Shown piece after piece: positions 48,869 to 57,427 of a stretch of DNA of 58,233 bases (position 1 is the first letter of the stretch; every line of letters starts with the position of its first letter). A model generated the notes under the pieces. That model did not search any database and was not told where the DNA came from. It saw only the letters and a program-made list of their open reading frames with translations. A program made the position numbers and the translations under genes. Origin of the DNA: an uncultured Clostridia bacterium (GTDB taxonomy: Bacteria > Bacillota > Clostridia > Oscillospirales > Acutalibacteraceae); assembly GCA_947585965.1 (NCBI GenBank), contig CANPXK010000007.1, positions 1 to 58,233 of the forward strand, given 5' to 3'.

Positions 48869-50079
48869 GTAAATTAGAACAAATGATAAATGAACTCTGT
48901 CCGAATGGTATTGAGTATAAGGCTCTTGGAGAATTGGGAGAATTTTATAGTGGGCTTAGTGGAAAATCAAAGAACGATTTCGGTAATGGAAATGCAAAAT
49001 TTATTACATATATGAATGTGTTTTCAAATCTGTCATTAAAAATTGATGTTGATGATAAAGTAAAAATTGGAGAAAACGAAAATCAAAACACTATACAATA
49101 TGGGGATGTTTTGTTTACCGGTTCTTCGGAAACTCCCGAAGAGTGTGGTATGTCATCGGTTTTGACATCAAAAACAGATGAAAAATTATATTTGAATAGC
49201 TTTTGCTTTGGATTTAGATTTTATGATAAAAATCTTATGATACCAGGGTTTTCTAAATATGTTTTCCGTGCAAGTGAGATTAGAAAGCAGATAAAAAGGA
49301 CAGCCAGTGGTGTTACAAGATTTAATGTTTCTAAAAAGAAGATGGAAAAAGTAATAATCCCCATTCCGCCGTTAACAATACAAGAGGAGATTGTTCGTAT
49401 ACTGGATAAATATACTCAGGTAAATGATGAACTAAAAGACTCTCTATCAAGGGAACTTGAAGCACGAAAAAAACAGTATGAGTATTATAGAGATAGTTTG
49501 TTAAATTTTGGAGATATGGTTGAATATAAGACATTGCCGCAAATTTCAGAAAATTGTGATAGACAAAGAAGACCAGTTACAAAAGGAAATAGACTATCAG
49601 GACAATATCCTTATTATGGAGCCTCTGGAATTGTTGACTATGTTGAGGATTATATTTTTGATGGAGACTATCTTTTAGTATCTGAAGATGGGGCAAATTT
49701 GTTGGCGAGAAGTAGCCCAATTGCATTTTCAATATCAGGGAAAAACTGGGTTAACAATCATGCTCATGTTTTGAAATTTGACTTTGCTGAATTACAAAAA
49801 TATGTTGAAATCTATTTGAACTCAATTGATTTGAGCAAATACATTTCTGGTGGAGCACAACCTAAACTAAATCAAGATAATCTTAATAGAATCCCAATAC
49901 CTGTGCCATCAAATGACAAAATTAAAAGAATAGTAAATGTCCTTGATAACTTTGAAGCAATATGCAGTGATTTACAGATAGGCTTGCCTGCCGAAATTGA
50001 AGCAAGACAAAAGCAATATGAATATTACCGAGATAAACTTTTAACTTTTAAGAAAAAGGAGGCAGTAGAAGATGAATAG
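48865..50079 (+). CDS. hsdS: Type I restriction-modification specificity subunit
   Basis: 404 residues. Two target-recognition halves, each followed by a conserved helix: IPPLTIQEEIVRILDKYTQV with ELEARKKQYEYYRDSLL (near residue 200), and IPVPSNDKIKRIVNVLDNFE with EIEARQKQYEYYRDKLLTF (end). The repeats allow domain swapping between alleles. The gene overlaps its neighbours by four and eight bases. It decides the methylated and cut sequence. Confidence 0.93.
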   Translation: MSKLEQMINELCPNGIEYKALGELGEFYSGLSGKSKNDFGNGNAKFITYMNVFSNLSLKIDVDDKVKIGENENQNTIQYGDVLFTGSSETPEECGMSSVLTSKTDEKLYLNSFCFGFRFYDKNLMIPGFSKYVFRASEIRKQIKRTASGVTRFNVSKKKMEKVIIPIPPLTIQEEIVRILDKYTQVNDELKDSLSRELEARKKQYEYYRDSLLNFGDMVEYKTLPQISENCDRQRRPVTKGNRLSGQYPYYGASGIVDYVEDYIFDGDYLLVSEDGANLLARSSPIAFSISGKNWVNNHAHVLKFDFAELQKYVEIYLNSIDLSKYISGGAQPKLNQDNLNRIPIPVPSNDKIKRIVNVLDNFEAICSDLQIGLPAEIEARQKQYEYYRDKLLTFKKKEAVEDE

Positions 50080-53000
50080 TTTTAAAATTGTGGCAAGTTC
50101 TGACGAAAGTACGGTGGTGGCTGAGTACGCACCTGAAAAAAGAAAAAGCACCGACTATCAAAGCGAAGCGTCACTTGAACAGGATTTTATAAATCGCCTT
50201 GTCAGTCAGGGGTATGAATACATTACTATAAAAAGCGAACAGGACTTAATTGACAATCTCCGTACTCAACTTGAAAAACTGAATAACTACACATTTTTAG
50301 ATAAAGAGTGGAACGACTTTTACAACAGCGTTATTTCAAACGGAAATGACGGTATTGTAGAGAAAACCCGTAAAATACAGGAAGATTATCTGCAAAACCT
50401 TACCCTTGATAACGGTTATGTAAAAAATATCAAGTTGATAGACAAAACCAATATCCACAACAATCATTTGCAAGTAATAAATCAGTATGAAGAAAACGGC
50501 GGAAAGCATGATACTCGTTATGATGTAACGATTTTGGTAAACGGATTGCCGTTGGTGCATATTGAGCTTAAAAAACGAGGAAATTCAATTCGGGAAGCGT
50601 TTAATCAAATCAATCGATACCAGCGTGACAGTTTTTGGGCAGGCTGCGGATTGTATCAGTATGTACAGTTGTTTGTAATCTCAAATGGTACGCATACGAA
50701 GTATTATTCTAATACAACAAGGTTTCAACATATCAAAGATAATGCAGAGAAAAACGCCGCAAAAAAGAAAAAGACTTCTAATAGCTTTGAATTTACAAGC
50801 TATTGGGCAGATGAGAAAAACCGCACTATTCCGGATCTTGTGGACTTTACAAAAACTTTTTTTGCAAAACATACCCTGCTTAATATTTTGACTCGTTACT
50901 GCGTCTTCACCTCAGAGGATTTATTATTGGTAATGCGTCCTTATCAAATTGCGGCAACTGAAAAAATTCTAAACCGCATTATCATTTCTACCAATCTCAA
51001 AAAAACCGGCAGAAAAGAGGCAGGCGGTTACATTTGGCATACCACCGGAAGCGGCAAGACTTTAACCAGTTTTAAAACCGCACAGCTTGCTCAAGGATTG
51101 AATTTTATTGATAAAGTATTGTTTGTTGTAGACAGAAAAGATCTTGACTATCAAACAATGAAAGAATATGACAGATTTGAAAAGGGTGCTGCCAACAGCA
51201 ACACATCTACTAAAATTCTGCAAAAACAAATGGAAGATGATAATGCAAGAATCATCATCACAACCATTCAAAAGTTAGATAAATTCATATCTAAGAACAA
51301 AGAACATGAAGTTTATAAAAAACATATTGTTATGATTTTCGATGAATGTCACCGTTCTCAGTTTGGAGATATGCACAAGTCGATTACAAAGCACTTTAAA
51401 AATTATCATATTTTCGGTTTTACCGGTACCCCTATTTTTGCGATAAACTCGAACAGTTCCAATGCTCCGAATATGCGTACTACAGCACAGGTTTTTGGTG
51501 GTGAACCGGATGAAAACGGGGACAAAGTAAGAGCTTTGCACACATACACTATTGTAGATGCTATTCAAGATGGAAATGTATTGCCTTTTAGAATCGATTA
51601 TATCGACACGATTAAAAAATCTGAGTTTTTATATGACAAGCAAGTAAAGGCAATTGACCGTGAAAATGCCTTGCTCGATCCTAAAAGAGTGTCTGAGATT
51701 ACACAATACATTCTTGAACATTTTGAGCAAAAAACTTATCGCAATCAAAACCATTCCTTTTATGACCATAAGGTGATAACGAATGTAGAAAAAATGGCAA
51801 AGTCCAAGAATAACACTGTATCAGAGCAAAAAACAACTGCAAAAGTAAATGGTTTTAATTCGATTTTTGCGGTCTCATCTATTCCGGCTGCAATTGCATA
51901 TTACAATGAATTTAATAAACAAATGAAGGAAACAGGTCATAAATTAAACATTGCCACAATATTCAGTTTTACTCCAAACGAAGAAGATCCGGACGATATC
52001 TTGCAAGATGAAAATTTTGACACAAGCGGTCTTGATCAGACTTCACGGGATTTTCTTGACAGAGCCATTGATGATTATAATAAGCTGTTTAATGTTAGCT
52101 ATGATACATCTGCTGATAAATTTCCTAACTATTATAAAGACGTTTCATTGCGAATGAAAAATCGTGAGATTGATTTGCTGATCGTGGTCAAAATGTTTTT
52201 AACAGGATTTGATGCAACTACCCTCAATACCTTGTGGGTAGATAAAAATTTAAAAGATCATGGTCTGATACAAGCATTTTCCCGCACCAATCGTATCTTA
52301 AACTCGGTTAAAACATTTGGAAATATTGTTTGTTTTAGAAATCTTGAAACAGCCACCAATAACGCCTTGGCACTTTTTGGAGACAAAAACGCAAAAGGTA
52401 TGGTTATTCTAAAAACTTACAATGAATACATAAATGGCTATGAAGATGATAATGGAAAACATATTGAAGGTTATAACGAGCTTGTAGCCAGACTTATGAA
52501 TGAATTTCCGATAAGTAGCCAAATTGTTGGCGAAGATACCGAAAAAGAATTTATTAAACTGTTTGGTCGCATTTTGAAATTAAGAAATATTTTAAGATGT
52601 TTTGATGATTTTGAAAGTGATAATTCTGTATATGATAGAGATTTACAGGATTATCAAAGCATTTATATTGACCTATATCAAAATTACTCTAAAAAAAGTG
52701 ACATTGAAAAAGAACGAATTAACGATGACATTGTCTTTGAAATTGAACTTATTAAGCAGATTGAGGTCAATATAGATTATATCTTATGGCTTGTCACCAA
52801 ATACCATAAATCGAACTGTGAGGACAAAACGATTCTTGCTAATATTAACAAATCAATAAATGCGAGTATTGAGCTGCGCAGTAAAAAAGCTCTAATTGAG
52901 GGATTTGTCGACCAAATGACAGTAAAAACAGATGTTGAAAAGGATTGGAAAGACTTTGTCAAGAATCAAAAAGAACAAGACTTAGAAACAATCATCAAAG

Positions 53001-53203
53001 ATGAAAAACTAAAATACGATGAAGCTCAAAAATTTATAGAAAACTCATTCAGAGATGGTGGAATAAAAACCACAGGCACAGATCTTGATAAAATATTACC
53101 ACCAATTTCAAGATTTTCAGGTGGTTTAAATAGGTCTTTGAAAAAACAAACTGTTATTGATAAGTTAAAAGGCTTCTTTGAAAAATATTTCGGCTTAGTA
53201 TAA
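50072..53203 (+). CDS. hsdR: Type I restriction endonuclease/translocase subunit
   Basis: 1,043 residues. N-terminal nuclease with YDVTILVNGLPLVHIELKKRG (D, then E-x-K); helicase motor with Walker A HTTGSGKTLTS (near residue 330), DEAD-like FDECHRSQFGDMH, GFTGTPIF, and motif VI IQAFSRTNRIL; C-terminal helical domain for complex assembly. Full length and without disruption, so the system may be active. Terminator at 53,209 follows. Confidence 0.95.
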   Translation: MNSFKIVASSDESTVVAEYAPEKRKSTDYQSEASLEQDFINRLVSQGYEYITIKSEQDLIDNLRTQLEKLNNYTFLDKEWNDFYNSVISNGNDGIVEKTRKIQEDYLQNLTLDNGYVKNIKLIDKTNIHNNHLQVINQYEENGGKHDTRYDVTILVNGLPLVHIELKKRGNSIREAFNQINRYQRDSFWAGCGLYQYVQLFVISNGTHTKYYSNTTRFQHIKDNAEKNAAKKKKTSNSFEFTSYWADEKNRTIPDLVDFTKTFFAKHTLLNILTRYCVFTSEDLLLVMRPYQIAATEKILNRIIISTNLKKTGRKEAGGYIWHTTGSGKTLTSFKTAQLAQGLNFIDKVLFVVDRKDLDYQTMKEYDRFEKGAANSNTSTKILQKQMEDDNARIIITTIQKLDKFISKNKEHEVYKKHIVMIFDECHRSQFGDMHKSITKHFKNYHIFGFTGTPIFAINSNSSNAPNMRTTAQVFGGEPDENGDKVRALHTYTIVDAIQDGNVLPFRIDYIDTIKKSEFLYDKQVKAIDRENALLDPKRVSEITQYILEHFEQKTYRNQNHSFYDHKVITNVEKMAKSKNNTVSEQKTTAKVNGFNSIFAVSSIPAAIAYYNEFNKQMKETGHKLNIATIFSFTPNEEDPDDILQDENFDTSGLDQTSRDFLDRAIDDYNKLFNVSYDTSADKFPNYYKDVSLRMKNREIDLLIVVKMFLTGFDATTLNTLWVDKNLKDHGLIQAFSRTNRILNSVKTFGNIVCFRNLETATNNALALFGDKNAKGMVILKTYNEYINGYEDDNGKHIEGYNELVARLMNEFPISSQIVGEDTEKEFIKLFGRILKLRNILRCFDDFESDNSVYDRDLQDYQSIYIDLYQNYSKKSDIEKERINDDIVFEIELIKQIEVNIDYILWLVTKYHKSNCEDKTILANINKSINASIELRSKKALIEGFVDQMTVKTDVEKDWKDFVKNQKEQDLETIIKDEKLKYDEAQKFIENSFRDGGIKTTGTDLDKILPPISRFSGGLNRSLKKQTVIDKLKGFFEKYFGLV

Positions 53204-53208
53204 CGTAA

Positions 53209-53252
53209 AAGGTGCTGTTGCAATCTTTTTTACTCATTTGCGACAGCACCTA
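53209..53252 (+). terminator. Terminator after hsdR
   Basis: AGGTGCTGTTGCAA pairs with the closing GCGACAGCACCT, a long stem with a T-rich loop. In inverted orientation it resembles the terminator at 46,023. It probably works in both directions. Confidence 0.7.
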
Positions 53253-53340
53253 AAAATATAATAATAAAAAAGTACAAGCCAAATTTTAGGGTAGACGATT
53301 TTGTCCATCCTCTTTTTACTATTTTTATATTGTAATTAAA

Positions 53341-53400
53341 AATATTGCACAAAAAATAAAAATATTGCACAAAAAATAAAAATATTGCACAAAAAATATT
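53341..53400 (+). repeat. Three tandem 20-bp repeats
   Basis: The unit AATATTGCACAAAAAATAAA occurs at 53,341-53,360 and 53,361-53,380, and with three changes at 53,381-53,400. They lie 35 bases ahead of the -35 box of the RHH gene promoter, so they may be binding sites for that repressor or another DNA-binding protein. Confidence 0.85.
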
Positions 53401-53435
53401 ATATGACTTTGTACGATATTTTTTTAAAAAAGAAG

Positions 53436-53464
53436 TTGACATACCGCAATATGTATGATATAAT
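53436..53464 (+). promoter_or_regulatory. Promoter of the second RHH/antisense module
   Basis: TTGACA 53,436-53,441, 17 bases, TATAAT 53,459-53,464. GGGGGCGAGAG ahead of 53,491 is the ribosome site for the RHH gene. Confidence 0.8.
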
Positions 53465-53490
53465 AAAGACAAAGTAAAGGGGGCGAGAGT

Positions 53491-53703
53491 ATAGCGAAGT
53501 CAAAAAATGAGGTGCAACGCGAATATGAAAAAAGAACTGGATATGCAGCGCAAAGAAAGTATGATAAAGAGAATACAAAATCATTTACTTTTCGTTTCGT
53601 AAAAAAAACTGAATCTGATTTGATAGAAAAATTAGAATCGGTAGAAAACAAATCTGGTTATATAAAACAACTTATTCGCGATGATATTTCAAAAAATGGG
53701 TAA
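53491..53703 (+). CDS. Ribbon-helix-helix protein of the second module
   Basis: 70 residues if translation begins at ATA 53,491, which is correctly spaced from GGGGG; no ATG, GTG or TTG is available there, and GTG 53,512 has no ribosome site. The sequence AKSKNEVQREYEKRTGYAAQ, then SFTFRFVKKTESDLIEKL and ESVENKSGYIKQLIRDDI is an RHH repressor. Either an ATA start is used or the start codon is mutated. Followed by antisense RNA copy B. Confidence 0.65.
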   Translation: MAKSKNEVQREYEKRTGYAAQRKYDKENTKSFTFRFVKKTESDLIEKLESVENKSGYIKQLIRDDISKNG

Positions 53704-53787
53704 AAAACTTCATGTACTGCCTCGACTTGGCGGAAGATACAGCACATGAAGCCACCACAAGACAAAGAGGAAATCTCTATCTAGTGC
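53701..53787 (-). ncRNA. Small antisense RNA, copy B
   Basis: Minus promoter TTGACA (53,822-53,817), 17 bases, TATAAT (53,799-53,794). Transcript from about 53,787 to a terminator: CTTCATGTGCTG (53,751-53,740) with CAGTACATGAAG (53,719-53,708) and T-run. It is about 87 bases long. Compared with copy A the linear 5' part is almost identical, the stem has different but paired bases, and CGCCAA stays in the loop. Confidence 0.72.
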
Positions 53788-53859
53788 TATTTGATTATAA
53801 TACATTAGCTCCTTTTTGTCAAGTGGTTGAAACTATTTTACAAAAAAGGAGTTTTTATT

Positions 53860-54141
53860 ATGTATTATGCAAGATATGGAGAAACAGAAGAAGAATTTGT
53901 AGGTTTTCCTACAAAACAGCAGCGTGATGATTGGGTAAATTTCAAAGATGAGTTTAGCCTCGCTGTCGGTACAACATCAGAAAATTGCATATTTACAAGA
54001 ATGGCAGTGCCAGCCGAAGAAGCCGAATACATAATTAAGTCGAAAGACTTGTCCGAGATACAAAATCCCTTGGATTTAGACGGAGAAAATATTGTCAGAT
54101 TCTTGTATGTAAATCCTATTTTCAACACATCGTTTTGTTAA
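53860..54141 (+). CDS. Small protein behind the second antisense module
   Basis: 93 residues from ATG 53,860 with AAAAGGAG ahead, in a leader nearly identical to that of the gene at 35,674. MYYARYGETEEEFVGFPTKQ, mixed alpha/beta; the protein itself is not similar to the other target candidate. No family recognised. Confidence 0.55.
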   Translation: MYYARYGETEEEFVGFPTKQQRDDWVNFKDEFSLAVGTTSENCIFTRMAVPAEEAEYIIKSKDLSEIQNPLDLDGENIVRFLYVNPIFNTSFC

Positions 54142-54156
54142 TGGAGGTAGGAACTT

Positions 54157-54942
54157 ATGTCAGAAATATTAAAATTTACATATGATGATTCACAAGAAAT
54201 AAGGACTATTGACATTGACGGTGAACCGTGGTTTGTTGGAAAGGATGTTGCGGAGATACTGGGATACAGTAATTCCAAAGATGCATTAATAAAGCACGTT
54301 GAGGAGGAAGATAAGGTTGTTCTTCTAAGGTCGCAATTCGCTACCTTAGACATTCCAAACAGAGGATTGACCGCTATTAATGAAAGTGGCTTATACAGCC
54401 TTATCCTTTCGAGCAAACTTCCAACTGCAAAGAAATTCAAGCATTGGGTAACAGCAGAAGTTCTTCCGGCTATCCGTAAGCATGGGGCGTATCTTACACC
54501 CGAAAAGATGGAAGAAGTTATAATGAACCCTGATACCATTATTAAAATTGCAACGGCACTTAAAGAAGAAAGACAGAAGAATACGGAGCTTGTGGCAACC
54601 AATAATGCACTGACCGAAAAGGCTAATACATGGGATTGCAGAACGGTTATTGTTGCCTTGATTAGAGCCTATGCCGGACATCGTTGTAACAATAACTTTA
54701 TCAAGGCTTGGAACGTGTATTACAAACGTCTAAACTACAGCCTTAATATTAACCTGAGATTAAGACGAACGAAACACTCCAATCCTAAAATTAAACTACT
54801 CGACCTTCTTAAAAAGTCCGAACTTGTGTCGGCTGCTAAATTAGCGGTTGCTATGTGCGAAGAAGCTAAGATAAATACAGGCAGTATAATTAACGATACT
54901 AACTTGGCAAAAAATAAAGAATTAAGAAACTGTGCAAAGTGA
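54157..54942 (+). CDS. BRO-N domain protein (antirepressor type)
   Basis: 261 residues. BRO-N (residues 10-115) with DGEPWFVGKDVAEILGYSN and NESGLYSLILSSKLPTAKKFKHWVT-like segment, then a different C-terminus: TWDCRTVIVALIRAYAGHRC and NNFIKAWNVYYKRLNYSLNINL, a DNA-binding ORF6C/ANT-type helical domain. The paralogue at 31,069 has KilAC instead. AATGGAGG precedes the ATG. Likely a regulator of the neighbouring recombinase module. Confidence 0.85.
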   Translation: MSEILKFTYDDSQEIRTIDIDGEPWFVGKDVAEILGYSNSKDALIKHVEEEDKVVLLRSQFATLDIPNRGLTAINESGLYSLILSSKLPTAKKFKHWVTAEVLPAIRKHGAYLTPEKMEEVIMNPDTIIKIATALKEERQKNTELVATNNALTEKANTWDCRTVIVALIRAYAGHRCNNNFIKAWNVYYKRLNYSLNINLRLRRTKHSNPKIKLLDLLKKSELVSAAKLAVAMCEEAKINTGSIINDTNLAKNKELRNCAK

Positions 54943-54951
54943 GGGATTCAT

Positions 54952-56199
54952 ATGTCAAATGAAAATAAGGTTTTGCAAATTGCCGACTATATGAAAGACA
55001 ACAATATGCTTGATGAGTATTTGGCAATCGTCATATCCGAGGATTCCGGCAGACGAATTATGGATGTCGTGTATAATTCGTATTGGTGTACTTTTTTTGA
55101 TAACGGAGATTTCAGAGAAACATATGATTTCGGAAATCAAAAAGAGGAAGTTAAGATAGGGGATTATTGTAAATCGGCTATTCAATATTATCTGTCCGTT
55201 ACTGGCTGTAATCCCTCACGAAAGCAGTATAAAAAGGTGTTTCCACAATTAACAAAATCAAAAATATCTAAGTCATTGAAGAAAGCAAGCGAAGAGTTAG
55301 CTTTTGATACATTTGAATATGTACCATTATCCTTATTAAAAAAGGACGGAGCAGAGAAAACAATCTGTCAAAATAAAAGGGAAGATGTAAGCTCAGAGGT
55401 TTATGCCTTGTCGCTTGAGGATATGAAAAAAGTTATTAGATATTTTGAGGATAAAGATATGTGGCTGCATTATCTGCTGTTCACAATCAGTTACAATATG
55501 GGCAGGCGAATATCTGATACTCTTTCTTTTACATGGGACTGCTTCTTTGATCCATGTACGGGTAGTTTTAGGGATAATATTCCTAAGAAGAAAGAGAAAA
55601 AGACCAAAAAGTTTACTGATCCACATATCAATAACGCTTGTCGAGATGCTATCAGTTTATATATTAAAAAAACGAACTGTGATGTTACAAAAGATAACTA
55701 TTCCACTCCTGTCTTTATGCAATTAACAGGAACACACAAAGGTAATGTTATATCGCAAAGTGGTTATTTGAAAGCATTGAAAAAGGCTGCTTCTGATGTT
55801 GGAATTATGTACAATGTTGGAACCCACAGCACAAGGAAAACGTTCGGTATGGTTTCAGTTATGACACATCCGGGAGATCCACTTGCAATGGAAACCTTGC
55901 AAAAGATGTTCGCTCATAGCAATCAGGGCGTTACAACTAACTATATCGGCATAGACCGAAACAAGATGAATACTTACTATGAGGATGCCGGTAACTTCTT
56001 TACAGACTACATTGTAGGTGATAAGGAATATAAGGACGTATCTGAAAATCCAATTATAAGTCTTGATGCTAACGATTTAAGAGACATTATAAAATGTGCC
56101 TATGAGTATGGACTTAATAATGCAGATAGTGCAGATGCAATGGCTCATATAGATAGTATTAACCATATTATGCAGATGGTTGAGAAAATGGCAAAGTAG
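54952..56199 (+). CDS. Tyrosine recombinase with a duplicated catalytic-domain segment
   Basis: 415 residues. The functional catalytic domain covers about residues 150-345: NMGRRISDTL (Arg 185/186), HSTRK (292-296), AHSN (321-323) and Tyr 331 in TTNYIG. Residues about 20-120 repeat its first part: SGRRIMDVV, CTFFDNGDFRETY, SAIQYYLSVTGC and KKVFPQL match CFFDPCTGSFRD, DAISLYIKKTNC and PVFMQL of the core, but without HxxR or Tyr. A second such block instead of a normal core-binding domain is unusual. It is the likely mobility enzyme of this segment. Confidence 0.8.
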   Translation: MSNENKVLQIADYMKDNNMLDEYLAIVISEDSGRRIMDVVYNSYWCTFFDNGDFRETYDFGNQKEEVKIGDYCKSAIQYYLSVTGCNPSRKQYKKVFPQLTKSKISKSLKKASEELAFDTFEYVPLSLLKKDGAEKTICQNKREDVSSEVYALSLEDMKKVIRYFEDKDMWLHYLLFTISYNMGRRISDTLSFTWDCFFDPCTGSFRDNIPKKKEKKTKKFTDPHINNACRDAISLYIKKTNCDVTKDNYSTPVFMQLTGTHKGNVISQSGYLKALKKAASDVGIMYNVGTHSTRKTFGMVSVMTHPGDPLAMETLQKMFAHSNQGVTTNYIGIDRNKMNTYYEDAGNFFTDYIVGDKEYKDVSENPIISLDANDLRDIIKCAYEYGLNNADSADAMAHIDSINHIMQMVEKMAK

Positions 56200-56235
56200 G
56201 TATGCTTTTATACGCTCGTACAAGAGTTGTTTATC

Positions 56236-56760
56236 TTAAACTAATTCGTTAAATTTTTTAGAATTAATCATAAATACATATTTTTTATTCAAATTATCTC
56301 TGTCCGCAATGCTAAAACGGACAACATTGGATCTACGAAGATAGTCTATTGCAATGTCCGCATTTTCACTTATTAAAAGAACACCATCATCTGAGTCTGG
56401 ATTCATAATTCCTGTAAGAATTTCTTGAGAATTATTATCATCTATAATGGTTACATCATAAAATTTTGCATTTCCGGAATTTTCAACTATCTCCAACCCA
56501 TATTCCAACAAACCAATTTCTATTAATCTTAATTCTGGATGAACTTTAAACTTAAAAACGAGCGAATGTTCTTTATTAGTATTATCAGTGAATAAGCCGG
56601 TGCCAACATAATCGAGATATTTTTCTTCTGGTTTGTCATTATAATTGTAGACTTCCCAATTGTTTTCAGTTTTTTCATCCATATAAACGGCTTGATTATT
56701 ACAAGCAGACATTAATAACACCAATGCTGTTATGATGGAAAAAATAAGTATTTTTTTCAT
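56236..56760 (-). CDS. Lipoprotein
   Basis: 174 residues from ATG 56,760 (frame open to 56,772; GAGGTG ahead). MKKILIFSIITALVLLMSAC is a signal with lipobox MSAC (Cys 20). The mature part is beta-rich with GTGLFTDNTNKEHSLVFKFK and an acidic DPDSDDGVL-like turn. It is convergent with the recombinase gene and ends close to the right inverted repeat. Function unknown. Confidence 0.75.
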   Translation of the reverse strand: MKKILIFSIITALVLLMSACNNQAVYMDEKTENNWEVYNYNDKPEEKYLDYVGTGLFTDNTNKEHSLVFKFKVHPELRLIEIGLLEYGLEIVENSGNAKFYDVTIIDDNNSQEILTGIMNPDSDDGVLLISENADIAIDYLRRSNVVRFSIADRDNLNKKYVFMINSKKFNELV

Positions 56761-56772
56761 AGTACACCTCAT

Positions 56773-57113
56773 ATTTTTTAACCTATTATTTGTAGTATAT
56801 CATACATAAAAATAAAACGCAACACTCACCTACAAAAAATTGTGGGACTTCAAGTTCTTGTTATTTTTCAAAGTAAACGCAACAGAGGCACAAAAAACTG
56901 TTGCAATAAGTATGACGAATAATAAGTTTCATTAAATTTGGGAAAAGAGGAGAAAACATAAGAAGAACGTCCACTCCCCCATGGTGGAGAGAGTTGCATA
57001 TGAAATTGAAGTTTCTCGAAATAATTAAAAATGATTCAAAAAAAGCTTGAAATCCGCCGATCAAGCGAATTTCAAGCCAATTGCAGAATATTGACGAAAA
57101 AGAAATTGTCTGA
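56773..57113. other. Intergenic region
   Basis: No gene seen. It contains the 40-bp inverted repeat (56,857-56,896), a CCACTCCCCCATGGTGGAG stem (56,971-56,989), and a hairpin GCTTGAAAT/ATTTCAAGC (57,049-57,077), probably a terminator-type or boundary structure upstream of the toxin promoter. Confidence 0.4.
56857..56896 (-). repeat. 40-bp inverted repeat, right copy
   Basis: Reverse complement matches 46,113-46,152 at 38 of 40 positions. The two copies enclose 10.7 kb with the restriction-modification operon, second RHH/antisense module, BRO protein and recombinase. Confidence 0.8.
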
Positions 57114-57119
57114 TATAAT
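57091..57119 (+). promoter_or_regulatory. Promoter of the type I toxin
   Basis: TTGACG 57,091-57,096, 17 bases, TATAAT 57,114-57,119. The toxin start follows 69 bases later behind a long leader. Confidence 0.75.
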
Positions 57120-57187
57120 GATTGTTGCAGAGTGTACCATACACGGTAGGCGGTCAATCTTGCTCCCGTAATCGGGAGGTGGTTTTA

Positions 57188-57271
57188 ATGACTTGGATGG
57201 AGTTTTTAACTTTAGCCCTTGTTGTTTGTAATATTATCATAATATTTCAAAATAGCCACAAAAGAAAATAA
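57188..57271 (+). CDS. Small membrane toxin (holin-like, type I)
   Basis: 27 residues: MTWMEFLTLALVVCNIIIIF, then QNSHKRK. One membrane helix and a basic tail is the plan of TxpA/BsrG/Fst-like toxins of Firmicutes. GGGAGGTGG stands six bases before ATG 57,188. The 3' end is overlapped by an antisense RNA with a shared two-way terminator. The peptide would disturb the cell membrane when the antitoxin RNA is lost. Confidence 0.75.
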   Translation: MTWMEFLTLALVVCNIIIIFQNSHKRK

Positions 57272-57349
57272 CCGCCAAACTCCCCAGTAAAGCGGTTATT
57301 TCTTAAAATCGTGCATATTTGGGAGCGACCGTCTATCGGTATGCTCTGT
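57260..57349 (-). ncRNA. Antisense antitoxin RNA
   Basis: Minus promoter TTGACA (57,384-57,379), 17 bases, TATAAT (57,361-57,356). The RNA of about 90 bases would run over the shared hairpin and stop near the 3' end of the toxin gene, in the overlap style of TxpA/RatA and BsrG/SR4. Confidence 0.7.
57267..57303. terminator. Two-way terminator of the toxin/antitoxin pair
   Basis: AATAACCGC (57,267-57,275) pairs with GCGGTTATT (57,292-57,300) around a 16-base loop; T-rich sequence follows on both strands (TTCTTAAAA to the right, TTTCTTTT to the left). Confidence 0.75.
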
Positions 57350-57427
57350 ATTTATATTATACAATTCTATAAAAAATATGTCAAGCAGCATATACTTAGT
57401 TTTAAGAAATATTAGGAGTGAAATAAG

